Shown here piece after piece: positions 9,030 through 17,826 of a stretch of DNA of 64,000 nt; within the stretch, counting starts at the first letter, position 1, and each line of letters opens with the position of its first letter. Made by a program: the position numbers and the translations under genes. Source of the DNA: an uncultured Collinsella sp. (GTDB taxonomy: Bacteria; Actinomycetota; Coriobacteriia; Coriobacteriales; Coriobacteriaceae); contig CAAEDE010000050.1 in assembly GCA_900754525.1 (NCBI GenBank), positions 1 through 64,000 of the forward strand, written 5' to 3'. The notes beneath the pieces were generated by a model. That model was not told the origin of the DNA and did no database searches. It saw only the letters and a list, made by a program, of their open reading frames with translations.

Positions 9030-9767
9030 CTAAACGTTTGCTCGGTTGGTGAAGATGCCCTTTTTGGAAGTCCCCTGATCGTCGGAGCCCTTCTTCACCT
9101 TCTTACCGTCCTTGGTGTAGTAGGAGTAGTAGTACTCGCTGGTCTCGGTCTCGCAGTAGTTCATAACGGTACCGATGAGCTTGACCTTCTCGGACTTCTT
9201 AAGCTGACCGATGGCGTTGAGCGCCTCCTCGCGCTTGGTGAAGTCCTCGCGCACCACGAACAGCGTGCCATCAGTCAGACTTGCGATCTCGGCAGCATCG
9301 ATGAAGGTGCCGACCGGGGGAGCATCAAAGATGACGTACTGGAACTTGGCGGACAGTGCCTTTACAAGCTTGGCAAAGCGGTGAGAGACGATGATGTCGG
9401 CAGGATTGGGAATATGCGGCTCGGCATCGAGGAAGTAGAAGTTCTTCTGACCCGTCTCGACAATTGCCTGGTCGATGGAGATCTGCTCGGAAAGGACCGC
9501 ATAGAGTCCGCCGCGCGAACGAACGCCGAGCATATCGGAAAGGGACCTGCGGCGCATATCGGCCTCGACCAGGAGCACGGACTTGCCGCTCGTGGCGATT
9601 GCCTGAGCAAGGTTAATGGAAACCGTAGACTTGCCCTCGTTGGGAATCGAGGAGGTAACGGTGATGGTGCGAATGGGGTCGTCCACGCTCGCAAAGCGGA
9701 TGTTGGCCAGAAGGGTCTTGGCGGCATTCTGTACAACGAGCTTATCGGTGTTCTTTGCCTTAGCCAT
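9030..9767 (-). CDS. CpsD/CapB-type bacterial tyrosine kinase
   Basis: Cytoplasmic BY-kinase that works with a membrane Wzz-type activator. The P-loop family motifs are present: Walker A (TSSIPNEGKSTVSINLAQ), Walker A' (VLLVEADMRRRSLSDMLG) and Walker B (YVIFDAPPVGTFID). Near residues 209-216 is a tyrosine cluster (SEYYYSYY), the expected autophosphorylation site, followed by a basic tail. Length 245 aa. It starts 2 bp after the stop of the upstream co-polymerase gene with a ggtggt ribosome binding site, so the two are coupled. Confidence 0.92.
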   Translation of the reverse strand: MAKAKNTDKLVVQNAAKTLLANIRFASVDDPIRTITVTSSIPNEGKSTVSINLAQAIATSGKSVLLVEADMRRRSLSDMLGVRSRGGLYAVLSEQISIDQAIVETGQKNFYFLDAEPHIPNPADIIVSHRFAKLVKALSAKFQYVIFDAPPVGTFIDAAEIASLTDGTLFVVREDFTKREEALNAIGQLKKSEKVKLIGTVMNYCETETSEYYYSYYTKDGKKVKKGSDDQGTSKKGIFTNRANV

Positions 9768-9769
9768 GC

Positions 9770-10426
9770 CTATTTACCACCTTTCATAGCCGGAATTCGG
9801 CCAACAACGGGAATGCCCAGGAGCTCTTCTGCCTCTTCGGCACCGCGGATGCGGGTATTGAGCATGTCTGCCAAAACGACATAGGCAACTGCGATAAAGA
9901 TGCCCGCGAGGAACGCGACAGCAACGTACAGCATACGCTTGGGACCGCTGGGGGCTTCGGGGGTCTTAGCCTCGTCGATAACGTTGATGCTCTGGGCAGC
10001 GCCGACGTTCTGAGCGACCGTACTCACCGAGCTGGCCATGGCCTTTGCGACCTTAGCCGTCTCCTTGGCATCGGTGCCGGTAACCGAAAGCGTAATGACA
10101 CGCGTGGTGGTCTCGGAGGAAACAGACACCTTGTAGTCATCCAGATCGGTGAGGCCCAGTTCATTGGCGGCGCCGCTCTTAACGCTATCGCTATCCAGCA
10201 GCGTGGCGATATCGTTGGAAAGCATCTGGCTCGCCGAGAGATCGTTGTAGCTCATCTGACCGCTATCGTCGGTCTTGGCGAGAATGTACATGCTCGTCGT
10301 CGCGGTGTAGGTGTTGTCCATCGCGGCGAAGGACACGATGCCCATGGCGATCGCGCAGACCACCGGAAGGGTAATGACCAGCTGAAGGTGCTTTTTGAGC
10401 AGCTGGAACAGTTCGAGAAGGGTCAT
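9770..10426 (-). CDS. Wzz/CpsC-type polysaccharide co-polymerase
   Basis: Membrane activator of the BY-kinase and chain-length regulator (YveK/CpsC type, 218 aa). An N-terminal helix at about 18-38 (VITLPVVCAIAMGIVSFAAM) is followed by an extracytoplasmic domain with the typical MYILAKTDDSGQMSYNDLSA and YKVSVSSETTTRVITLSVTG segments. A Pro-rich motif (TPEAPSGPKR) precedes the second helix (VAVAFLAGIFIAVAYVVLA). It is first in its operon. A weak promoter (ttacag / tataga, 18-bp spacing) can be read about 80 bp upstream. No glycosyltransferases are adjacent. Confidence 0.88.
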   Translation of the reverse strand: MTLLELFQLLKKHLQLVITLPVVCAIAMGIVSFAAMDNTYTATTSMYILAKTDDSGQMSYNDLSASQMLSNDIATLLDSDSVKSGAANELGLTDLDDYKVSVSSETTTRVITLSVTGTDAKETAKVAKAMASSVSTVAQNVGAAQSINVIDEAKTPEAPSGPKRMLYVAVAFLAGIFIAVAYVVLADMLNTRIRGAEEAEELLGIPVVGRIPAMKGGK

Positions 10427-10567
10427 GCAGCTTGCCTTTCATTTCCCCAGTTCGGATTGACAAAACTGTCCGTATGTTATCGCATCTTTTTACCGAGACC
10501 AAACTCTATACATAAGAAACAGGCTCTCCTGTAAAAATGACGGAAGCAATCGTAAAATTGCACAACA

Positions 10568-10596
10568 ACGCCGCACCCGAAAGTCAAATGCGGCGT
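10568..10596 (-). terminator. Terminator after the PhoR-like gene
   Basis: Perfect arms acgccgca and tgcggcgt with a 13-nt loop, followed on the minus strand by tgttgt, about 25 bp after the histidine kinase stop. It separates that operon from the polysaccharide-control operon. Confidence 0.6.
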
Positions 10597-10621
10597 CTAC
10601 ATCAATATCTATGCTGCATCG

Positions 10622-12046
10622 CTATGCAAATGGCTCGTCCTGCTGTATGGGAAACGTCACCGTAATGGTGGTTCCCACACCCAACTCGCTCGACAGATCG
10701 AGCGTGGCGTGATGATACAGGGCCGCATGCTTGACAATGGCAAGCCCCAGACCGGTTCCGCCGCGTGCCTTGGACCTACTCTTGTCCACGCGATAGAACC
10801 GCTCAAATACCTTGCCCTGTTCTTCAGGCGCGATACCGATTCCCGTGTCGGCGACCGCAAGGAACGGATGGCCTTCGTCGTTGGTGCCGCACTGCAGCGT
10901 AACCGTACCGCCGGGTCGATTGTAGCGGATGGCGTTGCTTGCCAGATTATAGATGAGCTCGTCAATCAAGCGCGACACGCCTTCGATGACCACAGGCTTG
11001 GTCTCATGACTTATCGTCACATTCGCCTGACGGGCGACCTGTTCAAGACGCTGCTCAACCGCGTAGATGGCACGCGAGAGCTCAATAGGCTCCGTGGACC
11101 CAATGGGCACCGCCTCGCCCTCAGTTGCACGCTCGGCCTCGTCCAAGTTAGACAGCGTAAGGATGTCGTTGACAAGCGCCGCCAAACGGCCCGCCTCACG
11201 ATAGATGCGACCGCCAAAGTTGCGCAGGTCGTCCTCGCCCTCGACCATGCCGTTTGCGATGAGCTCGGCATAGCCCGAAATCGCCGTAAGCGGCGTCTTG
11301 AGCTCATGGGTGATATTCGCCGTGAACTCGCGGCGCATACGGTCGTTGTCCGCTAGCACCGCCATTTGGCGCTTGAGTTCCTGGCGCTGCGACTCGATAC
11401 GCTCAAGCATGGGGACCATCTCGGCATAGGCATGCTCATAGCTACGGCGTGGGTGGTCCAAATCCACCTCTTGCAACGGCGCGATGATGGCACGGGACTC
11501 GCGGCGCGCCATAAAAAACGAGAGTACCGCACCCGCTGCTGCGATAAGTAGCATCGGCGCCACCATCGACAGCAAAATCGCCGCAACGCCCGGCTGGGCC
11601 TGCGCCAAGCGGACAACCTGGCCGTTATCAAGGGCGACGGCGCGATACAGCATAATCTCGTCGAGCGTAGAGCTTGCGCGCTCCGCGGAACCCAAACCAC
11701 TCTCAAAGGCCTCGATGACCTCGGGGCGATCGCCATGGTTGGGCAGTGTGGAAGGCGACGCCTCGTTGTCGTAGGCAACCGATCCATCCTTGTTAATCAG
11801 CGTGATGCGCAAGTCCTCGCGATCGAGGCTACGCAAGAACGGGATGGGCTCCTGCTGCTCGTCGAGGGCGGCAGCAATGAGCTCGGTTTCCTGCGCCAGG
11901 TTGGCACTCGTGGCATCCGCCAAGGTGTTTTGCACAAAGAACGCGCCCAGCACCGTAAACGCCACGATAACCGCCATGGCGCAGACAAAGATCGTCACAA
12001 AAACGCGGTGCGACAGCGTTTGTTTTCCCTGGGGGGCGAAGACCAC
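10622..12046 (-). CDS. PhoR-like sensor histidine kinase
   Basis: Membrane sensor kinase, 474 aa. A membrane helix (VFVTIFVCAMAVIVAFTVLG, about 15-35) is followed by an extracytoplasmic sensor of about 110 residues, a second helix (ILLSMVAPMLLIAAAGAVLSFF), then the HisKA H-box ITHELKTPLTAISGY and HATPase_c motifs (NLASNAIRYN, DTGIGI, GGTGLGLAIVKH). It begins at GTG 12046 with a ggaggag ribosome binding site, 3 bp after the response regulator stop. Neighbouring pstB and the architecture suggest phosphate sensing (PhoR), which is inference. Confidence 0.88.
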   Translation of the reverse strand: MVFAPQGKQTLSHRVFVTIFVCAMAVIVAFTVLGAFFVQNTLADATSANLAQETELIAAALDEQQEPIPFLRSLDREDLRITLINKDGSVAYDNEASPSTLPNHGDRPEVIEAFESGLGSAERASSTLDEIMLYRAVALDNGQVVRLAQAQPGVAAILLSMVAPMLLIAAAGAVLSFFMARRESRAIIAPLQEVDLDHPRRSYEHAYAEMVPMLERIESQRQELKRQMAVLADNDRMRREFTANITHELKTPLTAISGYAELIANGMVEGEDDLRNFGGRIYREAGRLAALVNDILTLSNLDEAERATEGEAVPIGSTEPIELSRAIYAVEQRLEQVARQANVTISHETKPVVIEGVSRLIDELIYNLASNAIRYNRPGGTVTLQCGTNDEGHPFLAVADTGIGIAPEEQGKVFERFYRVDKSRSKARGGTGLGLAIVKHAALYHHATLDLSSELGVGTTITVTFPIQQDEPFA

Positions 12047-12049
12047 GGG

Positions 12050-12778
12050 TTACTCCTCCGATGCGGTGGCCGCGGTGTCGTCACCTTCGGCACCATCACC
12101 GGCAGAAGGCTCGGCCAAGCGGTAGCCCACGCCGCGCACGGTCTCGATGGCGCCGGCATGCTCGCCCAGTTTTTGGCGAAGCGTCTGCACGTGCACGTCA
12201 ACGGTGCGCGAACCGCCGTCGAAGTCCCAGCCCCACACGCTCTGCAGCAACGACTCGCGGGTAAAAACCACGCCGGGCTTGCGCATGAGGTACTCGAGCA
12301 GGTCGAACTCGCGCAGGGTGAGCTTAAGCGGATCGCCGGCAACAGTCACCTCGCGATGGCTGGGCGAGAGCACGATGTCGCCCACGCTGAGCACATCGCT
12401 CGCCTGCTTGACCATGCCGCCGCGACGCAGCAGTGCGCGGCAGCGGCTCGCAAGCTCCATGAGCGAGAAGGGTTTAGTCAGGTAATCGTCGGCACCGCCA
12501 TCGAGCGCCATCACCTTGTCGAGCTCGGTATCCTTGGCGGTAAGCATCATGATGGGCACCGTCGCCGTCAGGCGATCGGCACGCAGGCGACGCATAATCG
12601 CCAAGCCATCGGTATCGGGCAGCATGATGTCGAGCAGGACGGCATCGGGTACCCGTCGCGCCACGGCGGCCTTAAACTCGCCGTCGCACGAAAAGCCTTC
12701 GGCCTCGATCCCCTGCTTGCGCAGTGCATAGACCGTCAAATCCCTGATGTTGTCATCGTCCTCGACGTAATAGATCAT
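12050..12778 (-). CDS. PhoB/PhoP-like response regulator
   Basis: OmpR-family transcription factor, 242 aa. The receiver domain carries acidic residues in YYVEDDDN, the phosphoacceptor Asp in AVLLDIMLPDTDG, and MLTAKD and the Lys of YLTKPF. The winged-helix DNA-binding domain includes LREFDLLEYLMRKPGVVFTR and GGSRTVDVHVQTLRQKLG. I chose ATG 12778 (MIYYVEDD) because it follows aaagggg and starts at the receiver core. An in-frame ATG 24 bases upstream would only add an unconserved octapeptide. It is co-transcribed with the kinase downstream and probably with pstB upstream. Confidence 0.9.
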   Translation of the reverse strand: MIYYVEDDDNIRDLTVYALRKQGIEAEGFSCDGEFKAAVARRVPDAVLLDIMLPDTDGLAIMRRLRADRLTATVPIMMLTAKDTELDKVMALDGGADDYLTKPFSLMELASRCRALLRRGGMVKQASDVLSVGDIVLSPSHREVTVAGDPLKLTLREFDLLEYLMRKPGVVFTRESLLQSVWGWDFDGGSRTVDVHVQTLRQKLGEHAGAIETVRGVGYRLAEPSAGDGAEGDDTAATASEE

Positions 12779-12842
12779 GTTGAACCCCTTTGCGGCCGGC
12801 ATGACCGCATCTTAACCCTAAAGGTACCTTTACTAGATGGTA

Positions 12843-13718
<876 letters not shown>

Positions 13719-13821
13719 ACCGCATACCTCCATATCGATATCAATTCAGCAGTATCGATAGTAGGAATCGCGGCTCATATGCACGTGAGCGCATTGTCAA
13801 GTGTTTGTAAGGGAACGCTGG

Positions 13822-15060
13822 CTATGCGGCGGGCAGCTCGATGGTGAATATCGTGTGTTCGGGCGTCGATTCACATGCAACGGTACCGCCGTGTGCCGCG
13901 ATGATCTCCTTGGCAATAGCAAGGCCCAGACCGGCACCACCGCGATTGGTCGCACGCGCCGCATCCAGGCGATAGAACTTCTCAAAGATCACCTTGAGCT
14001 TTGCCTCAGGGATGGGATCGCCCTGATTGATAAAGCGCACGCGCACGCCACCGTCGTCCCGGCGTCTGGCCTCGATCGTGATGGTCGAGCCCTCATAGCT
14101 ATAGGCAATAGCGTTTTTCATGATGTTGTTGAACACGCGAGCCATCTTGTCGCCATCCACGAGTACCGTTAGGTCCTCGCGAATATCAACTTGGACTTCC
14201 TTATGCTGCTCGTTGAGGATGGGATAGAACTCGTCAGCCACCTGAGCCAGCAGCAACCCCAGATCAACATAGCCGCGCGTGAGCACGATATCGTGGAAGT
14301 CAAAGCGCGTGATATCGAAGAACTCTTCGATGAGCGTATCGAGCCGGTGCGCCTTGTCGAGCGCCACGCCCGTAAAGTGCGCACGTTGCTCAACCGGCAG
14401 CCCAGGAGCCTCTTGCAGCAGCGAAAGATAGCCCACCACACTGGCAAGTGGGGTGCGTAGGTCATGTGCCAAGTACGTGACCAGATCGTCCTTGCGATGC
14501 GACTCGTCACGCAGAGCTTGCTGCACCTTGCGCTCACGGTCACGCACGCGGTTAAGGGCGCCCTCGACCTCCAAGAAGTCGCCGTCGATGTTGTCCCAGG
14601 TGTCGGGGTGATCGATCAGGCGATCTTGAATACGAGCGGCCAGCACACAATCGGCATGCTGCTCGCCCTGCTCGTAGCCCTGGTAGTACAGGGCGCGGCC
14701 GCACAAGAACAGCACGCACACGGCAAGCGCCAGCACAAAGCCAAGCATGTTGAATACAAAGCCGGCATCGAACAACACCGGCCCTTCGATGCCGCCGAGC
14801 GCCATGGCGCCAATCGCCAACGTCATGGCCCACGCGGCGCCGCCAATCACCACGCAGCGGCACACGATCTCAAATCGATCGATCAGCAAAAAGCCGACAA
14901 GCAGCACCGCCAAGATTCCGACGATGTTGTCGATGCCAATCAGCAGCAGGCTCAGCAAAAAGAGCAGCACCGTTGCAAGCGCGCGGTTGTCGACGACCGA
15001 CCTCACGTATTCAAAGAGCCGATCTGGCACCTCGAACGCTTGCCTATCGTCTTTTGTCAT
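13822..15060 (-). CDS. VanS-type sensor histidine kinase
   Basis: Membrane histidine kinase, 412 aa. Four or so hydrophobic helices fill residues 20-125 with little extracytoplasmic loop. Then come a HAMP-like coiled linker, the H-box YLAHDLRTPLASVVGYLSLL and the HATPase_c motifs NAIAYSYEG and GGAGLGLAIAKEI. The reading frame is open about 55 codons upstream, but this overlaps the response regulator gene. ATG 15060 with a gaggat ribosome binding site, 26 bp after that gene's stop, is the credible start. The layout resembles VanS/BaeS-type kinases responding to cell-envelope stress. The signal is unknown. Confidence 0.87.
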   Translation of the reverse strand: MTKDDRQAFEVPDRLFEYVRSVVDNRALATVLLFLLSLLLIGIDNIVGILAVLLVGFLLIDRFEIVCRCVVIGGAAWAMTLAIGAMALGGIEGPVLFDAGFVFNMLGFVLALAVCVLFLCGRALYYQGYEQGEQHADCVLAARIQDRLIDHPDTWDNIDGDFLEVEGALNRVRDRERKVQQALRDESHRKDDLVTYLAHDLRTPLASVVGYLSLLQEAPGLPVEQRAHFTGVALDKAHRLDTLIEEFFDITRFDFHDIVLTRGYVDLGLLLAQVADEFYPILNEQHKEVQVDIREDLTVLVDGDKMARVFNNIMKNAIAYSYEGSTITIEARRRDDGGVRVRFINQGDPIPEAKLKVIFEKFYRLDAARATNRGGAGLGLAIAKEIIAAHGGTVACESTPEHTIFTIELPAA

Positions 15061-15086
15061 ATCAAGATCCTCACAAGCGAAAAGCG

Positions 15087-15782
15087 TTATTCGATGATGT
15101 AGCCGACGCCCCAGACGTTTTTGATAAAGCGTGGCTTTTGTGCGTCGTCGCCGATCTTTTCGCGCAAGTGGCGAATATGCACCATCACCGTATTGTTGGA
15201 ACCGGGCATAAAGTCCTCGTTCCACACCGCGCGGAACAGGTCCTCCACGGCCACCACGCTGCCGCGATGCTCGACCAGATACAGCAAGATTGAATACTCG
15301 GTGGGTGTGAGGCGTACCGGTGCACCGTCCACCGTCACGGAACGAGCGTCGCGGTTGATCTCCAAGCCGTCGAGCTGAATGGTCGGCGACTCGGCCGCCT
15401 GTGCACGGCTACCGTAGCTGGTGTAGCGGCGAAGCTGAGCGTGCACGCGCGCGATGAGCTCCAGCGGACGGAACGGCTTAACCACGTAATCGTCCGCGCC
15501 AAGCGAAAGGCCCCCGATCTTGTCTTGCTGAGCATCGCGCGCCGTCAGCATGATCACGGGATAGGTATGGCTGGAACGGATCGTACGCAGCAGCTCAAAC
15601 CCATCGATATCGGGCAGCATGACATCCAGCAGCGCCAAATCAAACTCCTGCTCCAAAATCGCCTTGGCAGCATCGGCCCCGCTATAGGCAATCTGGACAT
15701 CAAAGCCCTCTTTTGTAAGGTAGATGCCAACCAAGTCGGCGATGGCCTTCTCGTCATCAACTACCAGTATACGCTCGTTCAT
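15087..15782 (-). CDS. VanR-type response regulator
   Basis: OmpR/PhoB-family regulator, 231 aa, starting MNERILVVDDEKAI with an agaggag ribosome binding site. The receiver Asp lies in LALLDVMLPDIDG, with MLTARD and YVVKPFRPLEL. The winged-helix region is LTPTEYSILLYLVEHRG followed by NNTVMVHIRHLREKIG. It is the first gene of a two-gene operon with the VanS-type kinase and is divergent from the D,D-carboxypeptidase gene, which may be its target. That link is only positional. Confidence 0.92.
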   Translation of the reverse strand: MNERILVVDDEKAIADLVGIYLTKEGFDVQIAYSGADAAKAILEQEFDLALLDVMLPDIDGFELLRTIRSSHTYPVIMLTARDAQQDKIGGLSLGADDYVVKPFRPLELIARVHAQLRRYTSYGSRAQAAESPTIQLDGLEINRDARSVTVDGAPVRLTPTEYSILLYLVEHRGSVVAVEDLFRAVWNEDFMPGSNNTVMVHIRHLREKIGDDAQKPRFIKNVWGVGYIIE

Positions 15783-15979
15783 GCGTGCTCCTCTCGCGCT
15801 CCATTATGCCCGAGGCGACGCACGCCACACACAACAAGCGTGGGTGATTAAGTCGGCCTTAAGCACCCTTGTGCCCGTTCGGGAGCGGATGTGGGCCACG
15901 CACGCACGCGATGATCGCCGACGCCGGCAAACGATATACTCTAGTTCCAGAAGAGACCATCCCGTCGAAAGCGAAATCC

Positions 15980-17320
15980 GTGAAGTCCCTCACCTCTTTT
16001 GCAAAGCGCTCAGCCCAGCTTGCCGCCGGCTTTGCCTGCGCTATCGCCCTTGCCGCTGGCGTGCCCACCGTCGCCGGCGCCCAAGTGCTCACGACCGACA
16101 ATGTTTGCGGCAAAACCGCCGATGCGCGCGGCATCACGGCCGAAAACCTGCCCGATATCGATGCGACCAATGCCCTCGTCATGGGCAAAGACGGCACCGT
16201 CTACTATGCCCGCGATGCTGACAAACAGGTCAAGATTGCCTCGATCACCAAGGTCATGACCGCAATCCTAACCGTCGAGAATTGCAAGATGGACGAGAAG
16301 GTCACGGTGAGCAACGCCGCAGCCACCGTGGGTAATTCGACCGCCGGCTTGCTCGAAGGCGACGAGCTTACCGTGGAGCAGGCACTGCGCGGCCTGATGA
16401 TTCCCTCGGGCAACGACGCCGCCATCGTGCTCGCCGAATATGTGGGCAAGAAGATCGACCCTAAGACCAAAGACGCCGAGGCCACATTTGTGAAGGCCAT
16501 GAACGAGCGCGCTAAGAAGCTCGGCTGCACCGGCACGGTCTTTGAGAACCCACACGGTCTGGACTTTGATGAGTGGGCCGGCGACATGCACTCAACCGCA
16601 CATGACGTGGCGCTGATGATGCAGGAGGCCATGAAAAACGACACGATCCGCGAGGTCGTAGCGAGCGAGGATTCCTGGATCGAGGTCACGGGCGCCGACG
16701 GCACCGACCATTCGCATTCCATGGACACGCATAACTATTTGCTGGGCCAAGATGGCAACATCGGTGGCAAGACCGGCACCACCGACGACGCGGGCTATTG
16801 CTTTACGGGTGCCTACAACCGCGATGGCGACGAGATCTACACCGTTATTTTGAACTCCACCACCACCGATCAGCGCTTTACCGATACCGCCACCCTTGCC
16901 AACTGGTACTACGGTCACAAGGTGACGGTCGCAATCGCCAACACGCAGGAAAAGACCGCCAACGGCAACCCGCTCATGGCACGCATTAGCCAGACAGATT
17001 GGACGGACAAGACGATCGACGCCACGCTCGCCGACCCCGCCGCACAGGCAACGGTGTTCTCACTCGCCGGCGAAGTGACCGAAAAGGTTAGCTACGATGA
17101 CCTTTCGGGCACGGTGCATGTGGGCGACAAGGTGGGCAGCGTTACGCTTAAGCAGGACGGCACCAAGATTGCCGTCATGGACCTGGTTGCCGACGAGGAA
17201 GGAACGGGGCCGAATCCCATTGAATGGCTGCTCGTGAAGCTCGATCGCTTGGGCCGCCGCATCGACAACCGCCCACTTGCGGCAGAGAGCGAGACCGTCG
17301 CCAAGGCTCCTGAGATGTAG
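15980..17320 (+). CDS. Secreted D-alanyl-D-alanine carboxypeptidase (PBP5/DacA type, S11)
   Basis: Serine peptidase trimming the terminal D-Ala of peptidoglycan stem peptides outside the membrane. All three active-site motifs are present: S-x-x-K as SITK (88-91), S-x-N as SGN and K-T-G as GGKTGTTDDAG. I chose GTG 15980 because it gives a clean signal peptide (basic start, hydrophobic core ALAAGVPTV, AGA-Q site). The frame is open 37 codons upstream from an ATG but that part is not signal-like. The C-terminal region matches the S11 beta domain, but no amphipathic or membrane anchor is evident. Confidence 0.9.
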   Translation: MKSLTSFAKRSAQLAAGFACAIALAAGVPTVAGAQVLTTDNVCGKTADARGITAENLPDIDATNALVMGKDGTVYYARDADKQVKIASITKVMTAILTVENCKMDEKVTVSNAAATVGNSTAGLLEGDELTVEQALRGLMIPSGNDAAIVLAEYVGKKIDPKTKDAEATFVKAMNERAKKLGCTGTVFENPHGLDFDEWAGDMHSTAHDVALMMQEAMKNDTIREVVASEDSWIEVTGADGTDHSHSMDTHNYLLGQDGNIGGKTGTTDDAGYCFTGAYNRDGDEIYTVILNSTTTDQRFTDTATLANWYYGHKVTVAIANTQEKTANGNPLMARISQTDWTDKTIDATLADPAAQATVFSLAGEVTEKVSYDDLSGTVHVGDKVGSVTLKQDGTKIAVMDLVADEEGTGPNPIEWLLVKLDRLGRRIDNRPLAAESETVAKAPEM

Positions 17321-17346
17321 AGCGCAAGAATAATCAGCCCACTAAA

Positions 17347-17378
17347 AGGAGGCGTCCGAAAGGATGCCTCCTTTTTTT
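17347..17378 (+). terminator. Terminator of the D,D-carboxypeptidase gene
   Basis: Perfect stem aggaggc/gcctcct extended by tcc-gaaa-gga and followed by seven T residues, 27 bp after the stop codon: a textbook Rho-independent terminator. Confidence 0.9.
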
Positions 17379-17643
17379 GAGGGTTCGAATCCCCAGCACC
17401 CTTTCTCCACACAAAAAAGGGCCCCAAATGGGGCCCTTCTTCAAATTCGTACTGGCGGAGAGCTGGGGATGTCCGGGCATGCTACGCATGCCCTCCGGCT
17501 TCAAAGCCTGACGGCTTTTCGCCCACGGGCTACAAACGCTTTCGCGTTTGCTTAACGCCCGTGCCCTCTCGGGTTCGAATCCCCAGCCGCCATTCTTGAT
17601 AATAAAAAAGGGTCCCAAATGGGACCCTTCTTTCAATTCATAC
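17379..17643 (-). repeat. tRNA-tail islet downstream of tRNA-Ser
   Basis: No gene is seen here. Read on the plus strand the region holds a T-loop-like end (ggttcgaatccccagc, about 17382-17397), a terminator stem (gggcccc-aaat-ggggccc, 17419-17437), a copy of the tRNA-Ser 3' tail (17453-17469, same as the true tRNA tail), about 100 bp of GC-rich hairpins including aaacgctttcgcgttt, a second T-loop-like end (17570-17592) and a second terminator (gggtccc-aaat-gggaccc, 17610-17627). The T-arm pieces are inverted relative to the tRNA, so gctgggga and tccccagc close the unit as an inverted repeat. Confidence 0.8.
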
Positions 17644-17734
17644 TGGCGGAGAGCTGGGGATTCGAACCCCAGATGCCCTTTTGGGGCATACTCGCTTAGC
17701 AGGCGAGCACCTTCGGCCTCTCGGTCAGCTCTCC
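17644..17734 (-). tRNA. tRNA-Ser (anticodon GCT)
   Basis: 91-nt class II tRNA with encoded CCA. The 7-bp acceptor stem is ggagagc-like at the 5' side and closes with gctctcc and discriminator G. The anticodon arm has loop ctgctaa with anticodon GCT. A long variable arm (tatgccccaaaagggcat) is typical of serine tRNAs, and the T-loop is ggttcgaatcc. It reads AGC/AGU codons. Confidence 0.95.
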
Positions 17735-17826
17735 GTAACAGCCGTTCTATAGTAACCAAACAGCCAAGGATGGGCAAGAGGAATTTTTCTAATTGCCTAG
17801 CATCCTTTCCTCCTTGGAAGCTTCGC

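Noticed and set aside
17347..17378. Part of the tRNA-Ser islet
   Set aside because: Its stem sequence is unlike the islet terminators and it sits directly after the D,D-carboxypeptidase stop, so it is that gene's terminator.
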